DNA from: Plakobranchus ocellatus
Lineage: Eukaryota; Mollusca; Gastropoda; Plakobranchidae
Reading direction: 5' to 3'
Assembly (NCBI GenBank): GCA_019648995.1
Contig: BLXT01002259.1
Span: 478,098 to 498,413, forward strand
DNA length: 20,316 bases
Shown here piece by piece: positions 10,343 to 19,346 of this stretch (within the stretch, counting starts at the first letter, position 1; the number at the start of each line of letters is the position of its first letter). The notes beneath the pieces are model-generated. The model was not told where the DNA came from. It made no database searches and saw only the letters and a list, made by a program, of their open reading frames with translations. The translations under genes were made by a program, and so were the position numbers.

Positions 10343-11418
10343 ATGCATTCTCTTAGAAAGGGAAAACAGTAAGAAAATCAGGTAAACCACAGTAAATCAT
10401 ACTCAACGTTTATTTTCGAAACATTGGGGTTTGTTTTCGGTTTTAATCGGTTCTTCTGTTAAACTGACCCTGTGCCAAAGAAAAAAAATCGTGTCGATTT
10501 AGATAACTTTGAAAAGTATGTAAGTTCAGTTTTGTTCATTTTAAGAACATTCATGAAACTTTCCCTGCAAAAAAGAAGTATATTAAGTTCCCCTACTACA
10601 AACCACAACCATAAGGTTTGTTCGCTGAAGTCTTTGCTCAAGCATTGTGATTTTTTTTTAGAAATCTTGTAATCTATTGTTTACTTTTTTGATAGAGGCA
10701 AAAGTTCGGTTTAGAATTTTTTTTTTATATGATCGTCATTCTAATGATCTACGACTTCATTCCAGTGTAAATGAAGCCTCAATAATGGTGATGGCACAAA
10801 ACAAATTGTAATAGGATATTTCATTCTTTCAAATAGATTTTTATTTGCGAGCACGGCGCATTTGGTACGATTTATTTTTCTCCATATAAAACAAAATGTA
10901 TATTTTAGATAATAAGTCTTGAATGACGATTTCCTATTCAAATATTCTTTTCAGGTGCTTCAAACTCAAGAAGTCTGGACAAAGTAAGTTTGCTTCTCTT
11001 CTGAAAAGTATATGATCTGCATGACATTGAAAACGATCGGGCACAGATAATTAAATTTAATTGAACACTAACAGATTAAAAGGTCTTTAAGGAAACGGTA
11101 ATATCGTATAAGTTTCGACGTGCTCTTGTGTGTCACGCTGTTACTGATGCCTATTTTATATGCTGTTGCTACAAACTTATTCTGAATTGTTTTTGCAGAA
11201 TTGTGAGGAAGTACACTCTTAATGGTGAAAGCAAGTGTATTGGCATAGACATTTTGCAACAAGTGTCCATCATTTTCAAACCGCATTTATTGTACGTAAC
11301 AGTTTATTCTTAAAGTAAGATCTAAAGGAAACAGGGAAACAGACCATCTTTGCACAGGACGGAAAAGAGCAACAATCCCACGCTTTTTATTTACGCTTTG
11401 AAAACGTTAAGAACTGAC
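10343..11418. other. Non-coding stretch upstream of the receptor gene
   Basis: Open frames of 60-73 codons overlap on both strands but have no recognisable motifs. A TATAAG word at 11107-11112 is the only TATA-like element, about 310 bases before the receptor ATG. CTTTGCACAG ending at 11357 would make a plausible splice acceptor for a 5'UTR intron. Neither can be confirmed from sequence alone. Confidence 0.4.
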
Positions 11419-12525
11419 ATGGAAACGGAATCTTCATTAAACACTGGAACTTATATACACTTTGAGAGCGCAATAACAGTGAACACTACAGTGGCTACTG
11501 AAAGAGAGATGAGAATTACCAATATGGTAAAGCCAATCTTATCAGCTGAAGTTCACGACGCCTTGGTTATGTTTTCTACCTGGACCGGCTTCTTTGCTAC
11601 AGTAGTTGGGATGTTTTCCAATGCTCTAGTTATAGTCACATACGCCAAAGTTGGTTTTTCGGATACCATTAACATCAGCTATTCGGCTTTGGGAATCTCC
11701 GATCTTAGCACCAGTGTGTTTCGTTGTTGGGGAACGATGTGTTACATTCTTGTTTTGACGAATACAAAGGTGCCTTTTGATCCCCTCAGTGTAGGTATAA
11801 CTACGTCTTTTTTCCCTGGACAAGGGTTCGAGAAAACAACTGCATTCCTCACGGCTTTTATAGCGCTCGAGAGATGTCTCTGCGTTCAGTTTCCGTTACA
11901 TGTGAAAAGAATTGTAACCAAGAAAATAACTGTTACTTCCATTGTCATAATATTTGTTTTTACATTTGCCCCTTCAAACCTCATCCATATGGTGTATCCC
12001 TTTAAATTTGTTTATAGCCCCGCACAAAACAGAACCATATTAGCCATGATACCTTTACAAACACCATTACGTTACATTATACAACGGGCTTTGCTTGCAT
12101 ATTATGGTACAGTTCTCCACTTTACAGCTTTGATTGTTGTCTGGATCTGCACCGTTTTCCTTGCAGTCGGTCTGAAAAGAACAGCCAAAATTAGAAAAGA
12201 TAAGTTCAAAAATACCAGTGCACAACAAGATACACAAAGGGGACGCCGTGTTATAAAGACAGTGTTTCTGTTAGCAGTAACGTACTTGGCTTGCTCCACA
12301 CCTATAGCCGCCACCATGTTAGTGCCGCATTTCGTACCAGAATTCGACAGTACGCGAAGTCTCGCAAGAATCAGCGCAGTTTCCCATTTGCTATCAGGGG
12401 TGATGAATCAAATCAACTCTAACACAAACCTATTCATTTTTCTCTACATGGGATCAAAATTTAGAGAAACTTTTCTGAGACTCTTTGGGAAAAAATCTCC
12501 TATAAAACCAGGACTTTACTCCTAG
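11419..12525 (+). CDS. Rhodopsin-class GPCR, gastropod chemosensory-receptor-like, single coding exon
   Basis: A 368-residue seven-helix receptor in the plasma membrane, probably sensing an external chemical cue through a G protein. The ligand is unknown. Start: 11419 is the first ATG after an in-frame stop at 11323 and has G at -3 and +4. Helices by hydropathy: TM1 49-75 (N68 as N1.50), TM2 85-113 (LGISDL, D95 as D2.50), TM3 136-158 ending ERC (E151-R152) in place of DRY, TM4 170-192, TM5 223-252, TM6 276-302 (P295 as P6.50), TM7 315-344 (NSNTNLFIFLY in place of NPxxY), helix 8 346-357. N-glycosylation sequons lie at N22 (outer N-terminus) and N204 (ECL2). No cysteine is present at the top of TM3 or in ECL2, and TM4 has no tryptophan. 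By memory, ALGISDL, TNTKVPFDPLSVGITTSFxPGQGFEKTTA and IALERCLCVxFPLHVK are typical of the lineage-expanded Aplysia/Elysia chemoreceptors. The frame is intact, so the gene appears functional. A peptide receptor of the same class is the alternative. Confidence 0.93.
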   Translation: METESSLNTGTYIHFESAITVNTTVATEREMRITNMVKPILSAEVHDALVMFSTWTGFFATVVGMFSNALVIVTYAKVGFSDTINISYSALGISDLSTSVFRCWGTMCYILVLTNTKVPFDPLSVGITTSFFPGQGFEKTTAFLTAFIALERCLCVQFPLHVKRIVTKKITVTSIVIIFVFTFAPSNLIHMVYPFKFVYSPAQNRTILAMIPLQTPLRYIIQRALLAYYGTVLHFTALIVVWICTVFLAVGLKRTAKIRKDKFKNTSAQQDTQRGRRVIKTVFLLAVTYLACSTPIAATMLVPHFVPEFDSTRSLARISAVSHLLSGVMNQINSNTNLFIFLYMGSKFRETFLRLFGKKSPIKPGLYS

Positions 12526-12567
12526 CTACCTTACGTTAATCCTTAGGATGAGCACCAGATAATCCTC

Positions 12568-12573
12568 AATAAA
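12568..12573 (+). terminator. Poly(A) signal of the receptor gene
   Basis: AATAAA begins 43 bases after the receptor stop codon. A GT/T-rich stretch (TTTGTAACTTTGTTTTAG) begins about 16 bases further on, as expected for a downstream cleavage element. This implies a very short 3'UTR. Confidence 0.7.
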
Positions 12574-12619
12574 ATTTGCTTCAGGAACTTTGTAACTTTG
12601 TTTTAGTTTTATGATGATT

Positions 12620-13300
12620 TATGTTTTGTTACAACTGTTGAATAATTTTGGCAGAATTCGGAATCGAGGGGAAAAACAATAGATGTTCAATCTATATATA
12701 TGTTCCTGTCCATTTTTTATCTACTTAACTCTTCAAATTTCGTTATTGAAAGAAGTAGGAAAATCTACAATATTCACACTCCCGCAATCAAATAAATAAG
12801 ATTAAGGATCGTAAAGATGCTCTAGCTATTGAAGTAAAATAACATCTTATTATAATGACGATCAGCTCAAACGTCTGATCCTATACAAATTTTTGTGGGG
12901 CGTCAATAAAATCCACAAAAAATAGAGATATGTTACTCTAGATCATGCCATTTTCTGTGGGCCTTTTTTTTCAAATCCCACAGTTGTTTTACAGGTTAAG
13001 AAAATGACATTTTATAACCCTGTTTAAACCCTTATTAAGCTGGCGAAGCAAAATATCGTAGGAAGACATTTTAATCACAATAATGTTCCGGAACTTTGTA
13101 CGCAGCAAATCAAAGCTAAAGGGAAAAAACCAAGTTTGGTGCACACCTTTTGTTTTGTGGAAAATATCTTTAAGTGAAATAATAAAAATCAGCAATGGGT
13201 TTCGCTAGTAAATAATATAATGAAAGTATAAAATCATCAACTTACAACACTGCTTCAAACAGATTGGAATCATCACAAAGTATGCTGGAAAAATATTTCG
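12620..13300. other. AT-rich non-coding stretch downstream of the receptor
   Basis: No gene is supported. A 68-codon minus-strand open frame (12989-13195) has no recognisable motif. A small inverted repeat GATCAG/CTGATC with a 9-base loop lies near 12862-12882. Confidence 0.5.
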
Positions 13301-13306
13301 TCCCAA

Positions 13307-13366
13307 GAGATTCATCAGTTTAATGATTGATCAACATTCAACTGACGAAGTCTTCAGGGCGAAACG
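13307..13366 (+). ncRNA. Hammerhead-ribozyme-like motif (CTGACGA ... GAAAC), tentative
   Basis: CTGACGA (13342-13348) is followed by a weak hairpin, GUCU-UCA-GGGC with two wobble pairs after one extra A, and then by GAAAC (13361-13365). The layout CUGANGA, stem II, GAAA is that of the hammerhead core. The extra A before stem II is non-canonical, and convincing stems I and III were not found. An imperfect inverted repeat pairs 13307-13319 with 13340-13352. Such motifs are known in Penelope-like and other retroelements, so this may be a degraded element end. An alternative is a chance match or a transposon-end motif with no ribozyme activity. Confidence 0.25.
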
Positions 13367-13472
13367 AATTTACACATAATATTTGTTGTTCGGCTTTTAA
13401 TAAGCGTTTTAAGTCGGTGGTTCTGCTCCTTAACTCAACTTAGAGAGAAATTCTAATAGTCCCGGGATTTTG

Positions 13473-13669
13473 GCTGAGTCACAGTTAGGTGAAGCTAGGA
13501 ATACCTGCCTCGTTATGTACTACGACCAATACCCAATGAGGGGTGAGAGTGCGAGCCCCTATCACTGACGGCTTGACCCGACACGGGTATAATAGTCAGG
13601 TATCATCTCATTGTAAACGGTAATCCCGTCTCCAATGCTTTTATAGGCTTGGTTGTGAAAAGCTGAGTC
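13473..13669 (-). repeat. GC-richer island, possible SINE remnant flanked by 8-bp repeats
   Basis: GCTGAGTC occurs at 13473-13480 and 13662-13669, enclosing 181 bases that are notably GC-richer than their surroundings. On the minus strand the segment reads CGTGTCGGGTCAAGCCG, which resembles a pol III B box, then GGGGCTCGCACTCTCACCCC. No open frame is present. An old tRNA-derived SINE is the likeliest explanation. The 8-bp flanks could be chance. Confidence 0.35.
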
Positions 13670-14852
13670 TCTGAATTAATAAAGCATTCACATAGAGGCA
13701 AGAGTTGGTTTTAGTGCTCTAAAGGTCCTTTTCTATTGGGATAGGTTGGGTCAAAATGATTTTAGATTTGGGAAAGATGATTATCAGGAAAACTTTTTTT
13801 GCTAACATTCGAAAAGATGTGCTGCTAAAGTTTGAGAATTTCTGGAAAGGGCTCAAGGGGGTACAGAACTGGTTTGATAAGACGTAGATATTTCATATCT
13901 GAATCTATTCCTGTACTGTTTTTGTTTTCTCTACAGATTATTTATCGATATTGAACTTTGCTGAATGCACTGTGACTATCTGGAATAGGAAGCTAGAAAA
14001 ATGCTACTTTTGCGATGCTTTTACTTAATCAGATTATACAAAACGTTTTTTCTCACCTATTTCAATGCTAAACTTACTGTTGTGATAATTTAATTTCCTG
14101 TGATAGTGTATTTTAGACTGTCCCAAAATCTTAATCCCTTAAAAAAATAACTTATAATAAGATCAAGATCAGGCTTAGAAAAAAATAAAGACTAGGTTCA
14201 TAGTATTCCTTATGTCATATCCTTTGTGGTCTCTTAAACGACAGAAGAAGAAAGCAATATAATATAAAGCAATTTAATTCTGATGTTTTTATGGTGCATC
14301 TCTAAATCTATCCCTAATAAAAGAAAACAATGCAAGCCTTATTCGAATTTGACTCCTTCATTTCTTCATTACTCCTTTAAACTGCCAAAATTTAATATTA
14401 AATCGTAGCAAAAAAATATTTTTTAAAAAAAAGCGAAAAAAACTATAATCCCACGATTTCATTAATCATTGTTGTTGTTGATGTAAAATTTTTGTTCGAA
14501 ATGATAAGACTGTTCATGTGATCTTTATTCAGAACCTCATATGGTAGTTATACACACTAGAATTTCAAATCTAGGCGGGGTGTTAAAATCTCACCCAATG
14601 AAATGGAATCGTCCAATAGATTGAAAGCAAAAGTAAAAAAAAATGTCCATTCCTTTGCAATGAGATATAGAAAACTGCTTTTTCTTTTATAAAAAATTGT
14701 AATAATTATGCTAAAGCGAACCAGAACATAAAGTTTAGAAAAAAAATGTCTAATGCGCTAAAGAAAAGGCTTGATCATGTATAAGGAGTTTTTAAACTCA
14801 ATTAAGACTTTATGGCTTCTAGCGTCATTGAATTGCTACAAATAAAAACAGA
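13670..14852. other. AT-rich non-coding stretch, no gene seen
   Basis: There are frequent stops in all frames, several A- and T-runs, and a short (TTG)n run near 14469. I see no coding or structural signal. Confidence 0.5.
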
Positions 14853-14892
14853 TATCTAAGGCTAAGTGGTAAAGGACTTTTCTTTCGAAGTA
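14853..14892 (+). repeat. tRNA-like A-box fragment (SINE head remnant)
   Basis: AAGGCTAAGTGGTAAAGGACTT closely follows the pol III A-box pattern (TGGCNNAGTGG) and the D-arm layout of tRNA-derived SINE heads, with a short CTTTCGAAG after it. No B box follows within the expected distance, so this would be a broken remnant, or chance. Confidence 0.35.
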
Positions 14893-15095
14893 AAACAAGA
14901 TACAGACGCTTACGTGGCCATAGCACATACACGTCAACAGATGGGCAACAAAAACAAAACATGGATGATAATCATGTTTTTCTTGAGAACATTTAAACAG
15001 AGAATTTTATTTCAGTAGGTATGATTATAAGCGTAATATTCCCAGATGTAGGACTAGATTTGTCTGAATTTTGAATTTTTGGGGTCAAGTTGTTC

Positions 15096-15255
15096 CTTTT
15101 TCTTTTTTTTTTTTTTTGTATTTTGTGCAAGGTAGTCTCAGATTTTCAGACCCTCCGCCAGGCCATGGCGCCGATGGAGGGGCTCGAACCAACGATAGAA
15201 AGGTCTCTGCAGATCTCAGGGTGGATTCGCTATCTATTGGCCACCAACGCAACTG
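15096..15255 (-). mobile_element. Near-full-length tRNA-derived SINE
   Basis: On the minus strand the order is an A-box-like TTGCGTTGGTGGCC (15241-15252 region), then GAGATCTGCAGAGACC, a good pol III B box GGTTCGAGCCCC (+ strand 15179-15190), a GC-rich body with GGCGGAGGGTCTGAAAATCTGAGAC, and a 15-base poly(A) tail (T run at 15103-15117). The GAGATCTGCAGRGACC, CGGAGGG and CTGAGAYYA landmarks are shared with 10060-10171, and the last two with 4497-4575. The short open frames at 15071-15287 fall inside this SINE and are not genes. No clear target-site duplication was found. Its 5' end abuts the dispersed repeat copy at 15256. Confidence 0.8.
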
Positions 15256-15366
15256 GAGTAAGATATTCAAATAAATCAAGTGATTAGCATGCTTTCTTCA
15301 AAGCTTGTTATATTAAATTAATCAGATATTTCTGAAACTTTTATCACAATGAAAGCATCTTGAACT
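15256..15366. repeat. Dispersed repeat, copy 2 (partner at 612-726)
   Basis: This is the second copy of the repeat described at 612-726, in the same orientation, with 66 of 78 matches in the best block. The similarity begins within a few bases of the 5' end of the adjacent SINE. The SINE therefore either inserted at the boundary of, or inside, a longer repeat, or the two travel together. Confidence 0.7.
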
Positions 15367-15751
15367 TTTTTTCCAAGATTGTCTCTCCGCACTTACTCAA
15401 ATATTTCGTCAACTTCTACACTTAAAATTAAAAAAAAAAGAAAAGAGTTTTTTTTTAAATACTATCAGTCTCCTTTAATCTTAAATGGTAGGCTAAAAAA
15501 TTGAGAAAAAGTTTTTGTATTTGAGAGTACCCGACGATAACAAAAACTGCGGCATGTTGATTTTGACTGGGCTTTGCTTTGTTTATGTTTCTTCTTATTT
15601 TTTATCAATGCAATTGGGGTTGTTTTTCCTAGTTTAATAGTATGTAAAAGCTATTCATAGCATTTATACCACAGGCAAGAACTATCGTATTCATTTTAGC
15701 CACTAAAAAGATTTTATTGAAATTTTTTTTCTCGAACAATTTCTTCGTTTA

Positions 15752-16025
15752 CTGGGGCGCTTGCCGGTACCCAAGATCAACAGGTCTCTGGTTCAAGGCC
15801 TTCTCTAACTTCTGGTAGGTTTTAGAATTAAATTGAAAGCTCGCGAGATAAAGCACAGGGCTTTTGATTTATAAAAGTGTTTACAACAAAATAAAAAATG
15901 CTTACAATAGAAAAGAATTGTCAAGCGAGATTGATTTTAAAGAGTAAGATAGGAATGTTTAAATCACACAGCTGAAGTAGAATGTAGCGGAGAGCAGCGA
16001 AAGCTCGCGAAATAGAGCACAGTTT
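15752..16025 (+). repeat. tRNA-like B-box segment and a 24-base direct repeat
   Basis: GGGGCGCTTGCCGG followed by CAACAGGTCTCTGGTTCAAGGCC (15756-15800) has the spacing and B-box word (GGTTCAAGGCC) of a tRNA-derived SINE head. Downstream, GAAAGCTCGCGAGATAAAGC and ACAG (15835-15858) recur at 15999-16022 with about two changes, 164 bases apart. The segment may be a degraded SINE with an internal duplication. There is no coding potential. Confidence 0.45.
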
Positions 16026-16029
16026 ATGA

Positions 16030-17960
16030 ATAAATGACTGCTTCGGTGAGGAATTTGCAATTCAAGTTACCTTAAAAATAAATGCTTTATAAAGACGAGG
16101 ATCATACTGAACCTGATATGAAAAATTTGATAAAGATTTAATTAAAATCCTATGACTAGTTTTGTTGCTCATGCATATTAATATGAAAGAAGGAAAGTAG
16201 TAGTTTTGTAATAAAAAGCGACTTATTGTGGAGATGTTTGGCGAAAAGTGTAATGCAAATTAAATCATAGTACTGGCAAATTAGACAACAATAATGAAAA
16301 CGCAAACACGGCCCAAAATTATTTTATGCAATGAAAAGAATTAGTCTCTAAACTTAGTTTCTGCTTTTCCACTCGTTTAAACCCAGGCTTCAGACAGGCA
16401 AAAAAGAGCCTATTTCCAGCTTTTTGCAGACAAACTGACAAAACAATTTAGCAAGAAATAATAAATCTGATTCAAGTACACAGAGTTTAGAACTAATTTT
16501 TGATAATCTTGATTATCAGACGTGGGATAGTGAAATATAATAAAGGAGTAAAAAATACAGAAGAAAACTTAGAAGAATCTATTAAAGCTTCGTTTGACAA
16601 AGTGAAAAGATTTACAGTATTGAGCAGCAAACGGGTGCACTTTAACTCGTCCGTGTTTCTGTAGTAACACGCAAATGATATTTCTTTCGATCATTATATG
16701 ATCTTAAATCAGTCGCTCATTCATAGTCTTTGCATTACTACTGGAGCACGCAAAGGAGTTACTTACCAACCCACTAACAACAACATCGTCATCACCTTCA
16801 TAATTTATTATCACTACAGTCACCGCCATCAACACCATCATGATCATCTTTTCCCTCGTCTCTGCACTATCAACATACTTTGACTGCAGATATTTAGAGA
16901 GAGCTTTGAATAGCTCTAGAAGAGTTCTTTTAGCTTTACCACTTGAGCAACTATTCAGATACCAGCAATCCCCAGTATCACAATGGTCACATGTAGGTAA
17001 CCTTTGAGCAGATTGTAAGCATAATATTAAGCCTTCTTTCAAAGGTCATGTGACTTGGGGACTGGGATTTTGAAAATGCAAAACAAATAGTTAATAATAG
17101 AAATCAGTCGACTATTTAATAAGCAAAAAATTAAGAACTCTGATTGATTCAAAAGATGGGCAACCCCTAGTCAGGATTTTCTTCAGGAGATTAATATTGA
17201 TAAGACTAATTTAATCATATTCCGTGGCTTACATTAATTTAATCTATTTTTCATTATAGCTGCAATAAATAATTTATTCCACTGCATACAATATTTTGAA
17301 TTGGATATTATTTTGATTCACAGATAAATTTTCGCGCCTAGAAAGTTACTCAAAAAAACTTCAAGTCTTTAAAATATGATCATCACACTCGTGAATGCGT
17401 TATTGTTTTTAAACTGTGTGTTCGCTCATACCGATTTTTTTCACAGATGTAAGCTTTTGCTCCGATTCCTGAAACTGATAAATCAAGGAGCTTCTGATAA
17501 AAAAATTAGTGCAAGGAAACCCCGAGCTCGCCGAAAAATGATGGAGTCAGTATATCAACAATGAATCAATCGTCTACTTATACTCCTGTTTGAAAAAATA
17601 ATGTTCCCCGTTCAGTGCATGAAGCGCGCAATATGTAAGCATGCCTATAGATCTATCTGACCATTTTTATCAAAATAAGACGTATAAGGTTTATCATGAT
17701 GTATTAATTGTTCACCTTGAAGCTAAGAATGCTCGAAGTAAAGCTTATCAACTCTAGGTCTATGCAATCACATCATTTCCACAAAGAATTTTTCAAAAGG
17801 CTCTGTTTATTTTGGTTATAATTTTTATAAGCTAGCAAGCAAAATTTCAAAACAAGTGAAACAGTTTTGTCTTCAAAGTCGGCAACAATTCATGGCCACA
17901 CCATAGTGCTTTTTTTTTTGTTTGTTTGTTTTTTTAATCCCCTCGAATATATTGTGAAAG
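16030..17960. other. Non-coding stretch with one chance-length open frame
   Basis: The longest frame is on the minus strand at 16704-17042 (112 codons, no ATG until its second half). It includes a GATGGTG-type low-complexity region and has no recognisable domain. A frame of this length is expected about once in a window of this size and base composition. A TAGATCTA word lies at 17648-17655. No other feature is supported. Confidence 0.45.
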
Positions 17961-18072
17961 CTTTTAATGCAATGTATCTTTCTTTTGGATATGTGTTTCC
18001 CAAGCGCAACATTTGAATGGAAACGAAATAAGGCTTATGTCATTCATTCAATATTAACTCAAGTAAAACTGC

Positions 18073-18073
<1 letters not shown>

Positions 18074-18109
<36 letters not shown>

Positions 18110-18116
18110 TTTTTGT
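18074..18116. repeat. (ATT)12 microsatellite followed by a T run
   Basis: Twelve perfect ATT triplets span 18074-18109, followed by a short poly-T. The locus is likely to be length-polymorphic. Confidence 0.95.
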
Positions 18117-18142
18117 GATGTCTATTTGTATAAATTAATATG

Positions 18143-18277
18143 GGGCGGCGGAGGGAGTGGCCCAATTCTTAGCTTTTTAGGGGTTCTAGTTTGAGGCCGC
18201 CAGTTTGAACTTAGTCTGGCAAAAGCCTGAAAGCTTGAGATCAACATTAATTGAAATGGGTATAAAAAAACAATAAA
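18143..18277 (+). mobile_element. SINE-like copy, diverged
   Basis: The segment has an A-box-like GGAGGGAGTGGCCC (18150-18163), a B-box-like AGTTTGAGGCCGCC (18188-18201), then CTGAAAGCTTGAGATCAAC (18228-18246) and an A-rich tail ending near 18277. The last block matches TTAAAGCTTGAGATCACC of the SINE at 10060-10171 at 15 of 17 core positions. The body between them does not align well, so this is either an old copy or a related subfamily. Confidence 0.45.
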
Positions 18278-18289
18278 TGGCTTTAGAGA

Positions 18290-19173
18290 CTAGCTTGAGC
18301 TTTCCGTTGGATAGCTTAGGAGTCTGAAGAATCAATTTCTCAGTGATTATGATTATCAAGGTAATCTCTACGGTGTCAGGGTATACGCGTATTTGAATGC
18401 GATGTTATAGAATTTTAATCTTAATGCCTTAAGTCGTAACAAAAGTTAGCCGCTGAAAATGATACAACTCTTAAGGGTGTAAATAATATATATGCTAGGG
18501 AAGAAATTAGCCCGCAAATAATGATCTGGAGAGGTAACTGGACTGAAACATTTTCTAAATTTGGAATTTATTCTGTCAAATATTTGTCCAGCTGTTGCCC
18601 GTTTTTCTGGTCACGTATCGACCCCATTTCGCTCTTGTTTTTGTAGCATGGATAAGGGACAGGGCGAAAGTCCAAAAATCTAAAACAAGGATTAAGTTAG
18701 GAACTTGAGAGCTGCTAAAATGTAGACCCCAAATTTCGTCGACACTTACAAATTGAACCCTGAATACTCTGACCTCCTATTTGCCCCATAGTCTGGCAAT
18801 ATCCTTACTTCACTGCTTAAAATATAAGCCTTGTGATAATTTTTACTACTACTACTAATAATAATATGCCCATACACAACCCTTCTCCCGAACCCCTTTT
18901 ATTTTTTTCACTACCTGTTTCTTCTTTTCCAAAATTTATCAGTGTCGAAAAATACTTGGTTCTCTCCTAGCATCAACACAAAGCAGACAATCACCTGCTT
19001 GAACATAATTATTGAAATTAAACAAACTACACTTTGCAAACTTAATCATTTATGTAATTTGTGATTATATTATTGCATTACCAAGACAGGAATCTAATGT
19101 GATAAAAACCTGATCATACAGATGAAAATACATTTAGCTAAACTTAATATTTATTTATCCTGCAAATCGAATA
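18290..19173. other. Non-coding stretch before the retrotransposon
   Basis: No gene is supported. Composition is somewhat more balanced at about 18590-18800 than elsewhere, but no repeat partner or motif was found in the window. Some of this could belong to the LTR of the downstream element if the boundary proposed below is wrong. Confidence 0.4.
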
Positions 19174-19338
19174 TGTCATAACTTAGACTTTAGAGAATAT
19201 TCAATTGATCATTGTTATAAGTATATTAACTGTTCCCATTATCTGCGTGTTCACAGATACTCGTGTCGAACTTGATTCTGTATTGTTGAAGAAATAAAGT
19301 TCTTGTATTCGGAAACAAACACTCTTTGTAGTTATACA
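19174..19338 (+). repeat. Candidate 5' LTR (about 165 bp)
   Basis: The segment starts TGTCATAAC and ends GTTATACA, giving TG...CA termini and an imperfect terminal inverted repeat. It contains TATAAG at 19216-19221 and the poly(A) signal AATAAA at 19293-19298, in the order expected of U3 and R, and it stops 8 bases before the gag ATG. Against it, no TGG-containing tRNA primer-binding site follows the CA, and the 3' LTR lies outside the window, so identity cannot be tested here. Confidence 0.4.
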
Positions 19339-19346
19339 GAATCATC

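Noticed and set aside
11350-11418. Earlier start for the receptor at a TTG codon (23 extra residues)
   Set aside because: A TTG start is unlikely in an animal nuclear gene. The ATG at 11419 is the first after the stop at 11323 and has a good initiation context.
11626-12317. Minus-strand open frames under the receptor gene
   Set aside because: They are shadows of the receptor coding sequence with no independent motif.
15071-15287. Three overlapping short open frames on both strands
   Set aside because: They fall inside the SINE at 15096-15255, where higher GC lowers stop frequency.
16704-17042. 112-codon open frame on the minus strand
   Set aside because: It begins at TTG with a stop just upstream, and its first ATG is past the middle. 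Part of it is GATGGTG-type low complexity and no domain is recognisable. About one frame of this length is expected by chance here.
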